Assembly: GCA_016841665.1 (NCBI GenBank)
Contig: JAENYT010000014.1
Coordinates: forward strand, 1 to 37,284
Reading direction: 5' to 3'
DNA length: 37,284 nt
From: Methanobacteriota archaeon
GTDB taxonomy: Archaea > Halobacteriota > Methanomicrobia > Methanomicrobiales > Methanomicrobiaceae
The position numbers and the translations under genes are program-made. A model generated the notes under the pieces. That model was not told the origin of the DNA and did not search any database. It was given only the letters and a program-made list of their open reading frames with translations. Positions 31,693-37,284 of the stretch are shown here, in pieces (position 1 is the stretch's first letter; each line of letters starts with the position of its first letter).

Positions 31693-33539
31693 AGGTTGCG
31701 TTAATCGGGAATCCCAGTGTGGGGAAATCTCTGATTTTCAATCAGCTCACCGGTATCGGTGTCGAGGTGAGCAATTATCCGGGCACGACCGTCGAGTTGA
31801 AGGGGGGGAGCACCTGCTACCAGCGGGAAATGATCGATATCGTCGATCTCCCCGGCATCTATTCCTTGGACGGCACGTCTGAGGAAGAGGAGCTCGTGCG
31901 CACCTTCCTTCTGGAAGGCAAGGCCGATGCGGTGATTGTGGTCATGGACGCAACCAGGCTGGAGCGCAACCTCTACCTGCTCCTTCAGGTGGCAGAATTC
32001 GGCATCCCCATGATCGCCGTACTCAACATGATCGACGAGATGGAGAAAGCGGGACTCGAGATCGACACTACGGCGCTTGAATACCAGCTGGGAATAGAGG
32101 TTTTGCAGACAGCAGCATCTAAAGGCAGGAATATCGAGAAGATCATTCCCCTGGTGCGGAGCTCTGCGCGGCCGGCAACGCTGACCGTCCCGTACGACAG
32201 ATCCGTGGAGGCAGCGGTCAGGACCCTGGAAAAAACGCTTGGTGCCGGACGTACGGAGAGCCTCTGGGCTCTGCAGGGAATAAAGAAGGATTTTGCCCTT
32301 TTTGAGGCAGCGTCCGCAATCACCGAGCAGATCGAAGCCCGGCACCGCATGACCATTCAGCAGATCATTGCCGCGAACCGCCACAACTATGCCCGCACCA
32401 TCGCAGACCGGGTAATCAAAAAACGGGAGGCGCGCAAGAGATTCGACCTCGACCAGCTGCTGACGGGCACCATCCCCGGGATTCCCATCCTCATTCTGGT
32501 ACTGCTTTCGACCCTCCTGTTTGTATTCATCGTGGGAGCATTCCTCGAGGAGACTATCGTCGAAGCCTTCCAGATTCTGCTCATCGATCCGCTGCTCGGC
32601 CTCGGTCTCCCTCCCCTGGTGGAAACCATCGCTCTCTCCCTCGCAATCGCCCTTCAAGCGGGACTGGGAATCGCCTTCCCCTTCGTCTTTATCTTCTACA
32701 TCCTGCTCTCCATTCTGGAGGACACCGGTTATATGACGCGAGCGGCATTTCTCGCCGATAATGCCATGCACAGGGTCGGCATGCACGGCGGCGCAATCAT
32801 CCCCCTCATACTTGGTCTGGGATGCAATGTGCCGGCTGTGATGGGGCTTCGCAACCTGACCAGCAGGCGTGAGAAAATCATCGGGGCCTTTCTCATCACC
32901 ATGGTGCCGTGTTCCGCGCGCACCGTCATCATCCTTGGAATCGTGGCCGCGTTCGTCGGAATACTTCCGGCGCTGACCATCTACCTCATCGTGTTCCTCC
33001 TCATTACTGCCACGGGGCTCCTGCTCTCCCGGTTCACGCCAGGAGAGCAGTACGGGATGATCCTGGAGATGGCACCCCTCCGGCTCCCGCAGGCCGAGCT
33101 CGTGATCAAAAAATCATGGATGAGGATGCAGGAATTCCTCTTCATTGCCATGCCGATGCTCCTGGTGGGGAGCATCTTTCTGGGGCTCTTTGAGTTCTTC
33201 GGGATTACTGCAATGTTTGAGGAACTTATCGCTCCTTTCTCGGAAGGAGTGCTGGGTATTCCCTCCTATGCCGCCACCGCACTGCTCTTCGGGATCCTGC
33301 GAAAGGAGATGGCCTTCGAAATGCTGGCAATACTCGGGGGGACCGCCAATCTTTCTGCCATGATGACCTCGCTCCAACTCTATATCTTCGCCCTGGTCAG
33401 CGTGCTCTTCGTTCCCTGCGTGTCGACCATTGCCGTACTATTCAGGGAAATGGGAGGGCGTATCACTGCAGCGGTCACGTTCTATACCGTGGGCCTGGGG
33501 ATCATCATCGGGGCACTCGTCAACCTGCTCTTCGGATAG
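31689..33539 (+). CDS. feoB: Ferrous iron transporter FeoB
   Basis: Membrane iron(II) transporter with an N-terminal cytoplasmic G domain: P-loop GNPSVGKS at residues ~8-15, switch region SNYPGTTVELKGG, VDLPGIYSLDGTSEEEE (G3), and NMID (G4). A helical spacer follows, and from about residue 265 two Gate repeats and the FeoB core with Cys-containing gate segments (GLGCNVPAVMGLRN; VPCSARTVIILG; FVPCVSTIAVLFREMG). At 616 residues it is at the short end of the family. The open frame runs upstream to 31521 inside the regulator gene; ATG 31689 is the start because family sequences begin MKVALIGNPSVGK. Translation is coupled to the DtxR-FeoA gene. Confidence 0.97.
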   Translation: MKVALIGNPSVGKSLIFNQLTGIGVEVSNYPGTTVELKGGSTCYQREMIDIVDLPGIYSLDGTSEEEELVRTFLLEGKADAVIVVMDATRLERNLYLLLQVAEFGIPMIAVLNMIDEMEKAGLEIDTTALEYQLGIEVLQTAASKGRNIEKIIPLVRSSARPATLTVPYDRSVEAAVRTLEKTLGAGRTESLWALQGIKKDFALFEAASAITEQIEARHRMTIQQIIAANRHNYARTIADRVIKKREARKRFDLDQLLTGTIPGIPILILVLLSTLLFVFIVGAFLEETIVEAFQILLIDPLLGLGLPPLVETIALSLAIALQAGLGIAFPFVFIFYILLSILEDTGYMTRAAFLADNAMHRVGMHGGAIIPLILGLGCNVPAVMGLRNLTSRREKIIGAFLITMVPCSARTVIILGIVAAFVGILPALTIYLIVFLLITATGLLLSRFTPGEQYGMILEMAPLRLPQAELVIKKSWMRMQEFLFIAMPMLLVGSIFLGLFEFFGITAMFEELIAPFSEGVLGIPSYAATALLFGILRKEMAFEMLAILGGTANLSAMMTSLQLYIFALVSVLFVPCVSTIAVLFREMGGRITAAVTFYTVGLGIIIGALVNLLFG

Positions 33540-33630
33540 GGGGACGGAACGGTTTTGCCACCAAACAGAGACCTTTTCAGGTTTTTCTGCAATGACTACA
33601 TGATAACAATCCCGGAGTGTGTGCTGATTC

Positions 33631-34383
33631 ATGCTGACGTTCGTTGGTCTCGGCCTGTTTGATGAACAGGATATTTCCCTCAAGGGTCTGGAGTGCATTC
33701 GCCGTGCGGACCGCATATACCTTGAATCGTATACGTCGGTTCTCATGGGCGCCGATATCACCGCCCTCGAACGGCTTTACGGAAAAGCGCTGGTAATACT
33801 TGGCAGGGAGGATGTGGAACAGAATCCTGAACCGATTCTCGAACAGGCGAAATCAAGTGAGGTGGTCTTCCTCACCGGCGGCGACCCGATGGTCTCCACC
33901 ACGCATGCCGATCTGCGCATCCGGGCGGCACAGGAGCACATTCCCACCCGCATCATCCACGGGGCATCGATCGCCAGTGCGGTCTGCGGCCTGACCGGGC
34001 TGCAGAACTACCGCTTTGGGAAGTCGTGTTCGCTGCCGTTTCCCGCCCGCGGATGGTTCCCGACCACTCCGCTGGAGACGATACGGCAGAACCAGGATCT
34101 AAACCTGCACACACTTGCCTACCTTGATATCCAGAAAAGCCGCTACATGCAGGTAGGCGAGGGGATAGAGGCGATAGAGGGGATGGCCAGAGTCGTCGGA
34201 ATACCTCCTCCGGCGCTCTATGTAGGGGTTGCCCGGGCGGGATCTTCAGAGCCTGTCGTTGCCGCCGGTGATGCCGAGACCCTCAAAAACATTGATTTCG
34301 GCCCTCCCTTGCACATCCTCGTGATCCCGGCAAAACTGCATGTTATTGAGAAGGAATACCTGGAAATGTTTGCGGGCCTATGA
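33631..34383 (+). CDS. dphB: Diphthine synthase
   Basis: SAM-dependent methyltransferase of diphthamide synthesis on elongation factor 2 (archaeal DphB, eukaryotic Dph5), 250 residues. It belongs to the tetrapyrrole-methylase fold: [21 protein letters not shown] at the N-terminus, [19 protein letters not shown] with the SAM-binding [25 protein letters not shown], and the C-terminal [21 protein letters not shown], all diagnostic. No good ribosome binding site precedes ATG 33631. The final codons overlap the DUF357 gene by four bases (ATGA). Confidence 0.97.
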   Translation: MLTFVGLGLFDEQDISLKGLECIRRADRIYLESYTSVLMGADITALERLYGKALVILGREDVEQNPEPILEQAKSSEVVFLTGGDPMVSTTHADLRIRAAQEHIPTRIIHGASIASAVCGLTGLQNYRFGKSCSLPFPARGWFPTTPLETIRQNQDLNLHTLAYLDIQKSRYMQVGEGIEAIEGMARVVGIPPPALYVGVARAGSSEPVVAAGDAETLKNIDFGPPLHILVIPAKLHVIEKEYLEMFAGL

Positions 34384-34952
34384 AGATCGAGGAATTCGGG
34401 GAGCAGATGGGGGCTGATCTCGCCGCCGCTGAAATCGTTGCCGTGGAGGGGACCTACCTGCACCGGACGGCATGGGAGGTCTGGGAGATGGCGGCCGCAT
34501 ATCGCAACGACGGAAGGGTATTTCTGGAGGCCGGCGATCTCGTGAACGCACACGCCTCGTTCACGTACGGGAGAGGATGGTTTGCTGCGGGCTGCCTGAT
34601 CGGCCTCCTTGTCCCGGCCCGGCAACCGGAAACGCTGCCCTTCTTCGCCGATGCGATTCCCCTGCACCTTTACGATCACCTCTGCGAAAAGACCGGTCGC
34701 TATGCACGGATGCTCGAGGAGGCGTATGATGCGGTGGACTGTGCCCCGGACCGGGAAAGCCCTCTTCATGAGGCTGCACGGGCAATGCAGCAGAATGCTT
34801 CCGTTTCACTGATGGGGGGGAGGGAATGGAGAACAAGAGGCGCCCTGATCAATGCACTGGGATGGTTCAGCTATGGCTACGGCTTTCTCGATGCCGGTAT
34901 CAGGGCAGGCCTGCTTCGGATCACCGAAAAGCGACACCTCTTCACGGTTTGA
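34380..34952 (+). CDS. DUF357 family protein with two repeats
   Basis: A 190-residue soluble helical protein. Two segments resemble the DUF357 core, which ends in a helix of the form Y..G.LDAG...GL. The first is residues ~42-78 ([33 protein letters not shown]). The second is residues ~155-185 ([28 protein letters not shown]). The protein therefore looks like a tandem DUF357 duplication joined by a helical linker. DUF357 proteins are archaeal and uncharacterised; they are often next to dphB or other translation-modification genes. Coupling to dphB by an ATGA overlap suggests a related role, but none is established. Confidence 0.8.
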   Translation: MKIEEFGEQMGADLAAAEIVAVEGTYLHRTAWEVWEMAAAYRNDGRVFLEAGDLVNAHASFTYGRGWFAAGCLIGLLVPARQPETLPFFADAIPLHLYDHLCEKTGRYARMLEEAYDAVDCAPDRESPLHEAARAMQQNASVSLMGGREWRTRGALINALGWFSYGYGFLDAGIRAGLLRITEKRHLFTV

Positions 34953-34955
34953 ACC

Positions 34956-34979
34956 ATTAAAAGGTTTATACTATAAATT
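34956..34979 (+). promoter_or_regulatory. TATA-like promoter before the flippase-like gene
   Basis: The gap after the DUF357 gene contains TTAAAAGG and then TTTATACTATAAAT (34965-34978), the richest TATA-like sequence nearby. A start of transcription near 34990-34997 would be expected, so the membrane protein gene is probably transcribed on its own. A 15-codon open frame (ATG 34990 to TGA 35037) begins at this predicted start. Confidence 0.4.
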
Positions 34980-34989
34980 ACAACCTCAT

Positions 34990-35037
34990 ATGCGTGTTTT
35001 TATCGATAAATCCAAAGATTTGAAGTTTTCCGGGTGA
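34990..35037 (+). CDS. Possible 15-codon leader ORF
   Basis: ATG 34990 opens MRVFIDKSKDLKFSG followed by TGA. Its stop codon is part of GGGTGA (35032-35037), the best ribosome binding site for the flippase-like gene at 35047. Such an arrangement would let translation of the short frame control access to the downstream start. It is based only on position and the absence of a better leader; chance occurrence is quite possible. Confidence 0.25.
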   Translation: MRVFIDKSKDLKFSG

Positions 35038-35046
35038 CGTCAGGAC

Positions 35047-36078
35047 ATGGAAAGAAAGCAGTGGAAATGGCTGGCCGTTTCGATCGGATTTAGCCTGATC
35101 GTGCTTGCGATCGTGCTCTATTTTACGATCGACGAGGACACGATCGCGTACCTTGCCCGGCTTGACCCGGCGTTTCTTCTCCTCGCAATCGGCGTTCACC
35201 TCACATCTCTCTGTTTCTGGGCGCTGCGGATCAAAATGATGTCGAAATCCCTCGGTTACAGGGTGAGGTTCAGCCACTGCCTCAACATGGTCTTTGCCAA
35301 TATGCTGGTCGCCGCCATCACCCCCTCCCAGATGGGCGGTGAACCGGTGAGAATTCACGAGCTCTACCGTGCCGGGGTCAGGGTCGGGGATGCCACCGCC
35401 GTGGTGATCATGGAGCGTGTCATCGACGGAATCGTGCTCGGGGCCATCGCGGCAATAGCCATGCTTCTGCTGAGCAGCCACTGGAGCACGCTTGAGGTGA
35501 ACTTTGCCACGCCGCTGTTTATCTCCTGGATTATCGTCAGCATCGCCGTTCTTCTCTTTGCCTATTCTGTCCGAAACCCTGATTTTCTCAAGGGGATCCT
35601 CAGAAGGGTGTCTCTCTGGGTTGCACGGAGATGGCACAGCAAAAAGATCGACCGGTTTATCGACGCCATCGATCACGAAGTGGATAATTTCAACGGCAGT
35701 CTGTCCCGCTTTGTCGGGGGAGGCAAAATAGGTCTGATCTGGGGGTTTCTGTTCACCACCCTCTACTGGATTTTTGAGTTTGCCATTGCCTCCCTGATCC
35801 TGATGGGCCTTGGGGAGGAGCCGTTTCTCTTTGAGTCGTTCATCGTGCAGCTGATCATTGCCATTTTCATGATGGTCCCCCTCACCCCTGGCGGGTCTGG
35901 CATTGCCGAACTGAGCGCCACATCGCTCTACGGGCTTTTTATCCCCTCTTCTATCGTGGGGATATTCGTCGTGCTATGGCGGTTTATTCTCTACTACATC
36001 AATATCATCATCGGTATATTGGCGAGCATCTTCATCGTGCGGCGGGAAATGTTTTTCAAAAGAATTGGGTTGAAATGA
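35047..36078 (+). CDS. Flippase-like integral membrane protein (UPF0104 / LPG synthase TM family)
   Basis: A 343-residue protein with about eight hydrophobic segments, at residues ~8-28, 40-58, 80-100, 125-145, 155-175, 230-255, 268-290 and 295-330. It carries the family signature PSQMGGEPVRIHELYRAG (near residue 97), MERVIDG and PLTPGGSGIAELSATSLYG (near residue 280). It belongs to the group containing the membrane half of MprF and archaeal AglD-like proteins, proposed to move lipids or lipid-linked sugars. The window also contains the cis-prenyltransferase pair that would supply a polyprenyl carrier, but these genes are 6 kb away and in another operon, so a link is only suggestive. GGGTGA and AGGAC both lie upstream of ATG 35047. 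Confidence 0.9.
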   Translation: MERKQWKWLAVSIGFSLIVLAIVLYFTIDEDTIAYLARLDPAFLLLAIGVHLTSLCFWALRIKMMSKSLGYRVRFSHCLNMVFANMLVAAITPSQMGGEPVRIHELYRAGVRVGDATAVVIMERVIDGIVLGAIAAIAMLLLSSHWSTLEVNFATPLFISWIIVSIAVLLFAYSVRNPDFLKGILRRVSLWVARRWHSKKIDRFIDAIDHEVDNFNGSLSRFVGGGKIGLIWGFLFTTLYWIFEFAIASLILMGLGEEPFLFESFIVQLIIAIFMMVPLTPGGSGIAELSATSLYGLFIPSSIVGIFVVLWRFILYYINIIIGILASIFIVRREMFFKRIGLK

Positions 36079-36168
36079 AAACATGAATCCACCGCTCCCT
36101 GATAACGGTCGTCCTTCCGGTACATGCGGGATCCGGAGGTGTGGTTCGGTGTCGGCCCACGCGAAACA

Positions 36169-36176
36169 TTAATTAT
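36169..36176 (+). promoter_or_regulatory. TATA box of the DUF151 gene
   Basis: TTAATTAT is centred about 32 bases before ATG 36204, so transcription should start about five bases before the start codon. This fits the absence of a ribosome binding site: the mRNA is probably leaderless or nearly so. Confidence 0.45.
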
Positions 36177-36203
36177 GGTACAGAGAGTTTTGGAAACACA
36201 TCT

Positions 36204-36650
36204 ATGAGTTTCATTTCTTGCGGTGTGCTCGGTGTGTTCATGGCCATGACCGAGCGCGGCGGGGCGCCCACGGTGGTCATAGAAACTGAAAACGACAAGT
36301 GTGTTATCATTTATGTGGGTCTATTTGAAGCACTTTCCATTTCTCACGCCCTGAAAGGAGAGATTCTTCCCCGCCCAATCACCCATGATCTCTTCATAGA
36401 TCTCCTGGAGAAATTCTCTATCTCGGTCCTCTCCCTCCACATCGATTCCCTGGACGATGGGGTGTTCTATTCAAAACTCACCTGCACGGATGATAACGAA
36501 AAACAGACCATCGACTGCCGCCCGAGTGACGGGATCGCGATCGCCCTTCGGGCCGATGCCCCTATTCTCATCGACAGGGGCGTGGTAGACTCCGCGGGTG
36601 TTGCACGAGAGGAAATAGGAGATCTGAAGGATATATCAAATTTTATGTAG
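36204..36650 (+). CDS. Bifunctional nuclease family protein (DUF151)
   Basis: A 148-residue DUF151/BFN-family protein. The conserved core is present: VVIETENDKCVIIYVGLFEALSISHAL, RPITHDLFIDLLEKF, the GVFYSKLTC strand and the signature DCRPSDGIAIALRADAPI. Plant members (BBD/BFN) have RNase and DNase activity, and an archaeal-bacterial homologue structure is known, but the role in archaea is not established. The open frame extends to 36141, but ATG 36204 begins the family sequence and fits the TATA box. No neighbouring gene is coupled to it. Confidence 0.93.
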   Translation: MSFISCGVLGVFMAMTERGGAPTVVIETENDKCVIIYVGLFEALSISHALKGEILPRPITHDLFIDLLEKFSISVLSLHIDSLDDGVFYSKLTCTDDNEKQTIDCRPSDGIAIALRADAPILIDRGVVDSAGVAREEIGDLKDISNFM

Positions 36651-37284
36651 CCGCATTGCCCGCCACACCTCCAACTGCGTATGCCTGTGGTCTGGTGGGG
36701 AGGCAAGTGCTGTGCATAGCATTATAAACGTACCGGTCTATGCCTTCAGCGCATCCGTCAATGGGTGCGTGGGAGGAGGAGCGTGGTACCATCATGAATA
36801 TTCTGGGGGCACAGAGGCTATTTGATGGCACATCCTGCGTTCAGCCCTCCTGCCCGGAATTCCATCCGGCTGTGAGGCTTACGCGGCTTTACTTATAGGC
36901 TGTATTGTATCGGTTGGGCTGAGGCAGGACATTCCTTCTCCCTCAACATGTCACGGGTCATGGTCGCTGAATGAGCGTGGTGATGCGTGATACGGTTTTT
37001 AGAAGATTACCCTGTCTCGAATGTACGGGCTGGCGTGCGGGCATCGAATGCATGCCGATACGCAGGGAAACGCCAAAAACGCTTGAAATGCCGGAAAATA
37101 AGCCCCGGATGCTCTGGATGGAGCCTTGTGAAGAAACGTTCTTCCAAACGATATTCAATTCGAATACTGGGTACTTTTCCTGAGTAATAGACTGCAGCCC
37201 GCCATCGATGTTCCTGGTTATCAACGAGGGACGTATTTGAGCAACTGCACTATCCTTGATGCACAAATATGAAAACCGATCTTG
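36651..37284. other. 634-base tail with no supported gene
   Basis: No frame on either strand gives a protein I recognise. Signals present are a TATA-like TTATAAA (36722-36728, plus strand) and, near the predicted transcription start, an 8-bp hairpin with two G-U pairs, GCGCATCC (36749-36756) and GGGTGCGT (36763-36770). After it come GGGAGGAGGAG and a 34-codon frame at 36794-36898 (MNILGAQRLFDGTSC...). Frames of 66-102 codons at 36958-37266 overlap each other on both strands and show no family resemblance. It may hold a small RNA, a tiny gene or decayed sequence. Confidence 0.5.

Noticed and set aside
36958..37266. 102-codon minus-strand frame and overlapping 66-70-codon plus-strand frames
   Set aside because: They overlap in conflicting frames, have no ribosome binding site or recognised domain, and could be chance or decayed sequence.

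Overview
The window looks like a chromosomal segment of a methanogenic euryarchaeon, most likely of the order Methanomicrobiales. The evidence is direct: archaeal RNA polymerase subunits RpoD, RpoN and RpoK, archaeal/eukaryal-type ribosomal proteins (uS13, uS4, uS11, eL18, uL13, uS9, uS2), the archaeal mevalonate branch with isopentenyl phosphate kinase and type 2 IPP isomerase, diphthine synthase, deoxyhypusine synthase, class I lysyl-tRNA synthetase, and GGTGA-type ribosome binding sites. The order-level assignment is inferred from protein content and gene order, without a database search. No CRISPR array, insertion sequence, rRNA or prophage was recognised.

Layout. (1) 1-3.7 kb is a loose region: a pirin gene, the decayed 3' remnant of a phosphate-binding protein gene (pstS), an elongation-factor-like protein that has lost its GTPase motifs (SelB-like, aSelBL) and a small membrane protein. 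(2) 3.7-17.1 kb is one long minus-strand information-processing and lipid supercluster, transcribed from right to left: tRNA-Ser, rpsM, rpsD, rpsK, rpoD, rpl18e, rplM, rpsI, rpoN, tRNA-Pro, rpoK (missed by ORF callers with a 60-codon cut-off), eno, rpsB, a MEMO1 homologue, mvk, ipk, fni, RNase J, idsA and gltX. Most junctions are a few bases or overlap. mvk, ipk, fni and idsA together take mevalonate-derived intermediates to the geranylgeranyl diphosphate used in archaeal ether lipids. (3) 17.2-18.2 kb holds deoxyhypusine synthase. (4) 18.3-22.3 kb is a tight run of five consecutive CBS-domain genes, about 18 CBS motifs in total. (5) Divergent from it at 22.5-23.9 kb is a three-gene operon for an Era-like GTPase, a DUF2073 protein and a zinc-ribbon protein, matching OapABC/ArvABC, linked to extracellular vesicle formation in Euryarchaeota.

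(6) 24.1-28.6 kb, plus strand: a KamA-family radical SAM enzyme behind a structured AT-rich leader, then lysS, a radical SAM protein of unknown function and a catalytic cis-prenyltransferase. (7) 28.6-30.9 kb, minus strand: a family X DNA polymerase and a second, catalytically degenerate cis-prenyltransferase homologue that converges on the first. Together the two look like an archaeal DHDDS/NgBR-type heteromer that makes the polyprenyl glycosyl carrier lipid. (8) 30.9-33.5 kb: a DtxR-FeoA fusion regulator and FeoB, an iron-uptake unit. (9) 33.6-36.65 kb: diphthine synthase, a DUF357 protein, a UPF0104 flippase-like membrane protein and a DUF151 bifunctional-nuclease-family protein. (10) The last ~630 bases hold no gene I can support.

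Starts were placed by ribosome-binding-site position, codon overlap and family N-termini, so several differ from the longest open frame. All functions are by sequence recognition alone.
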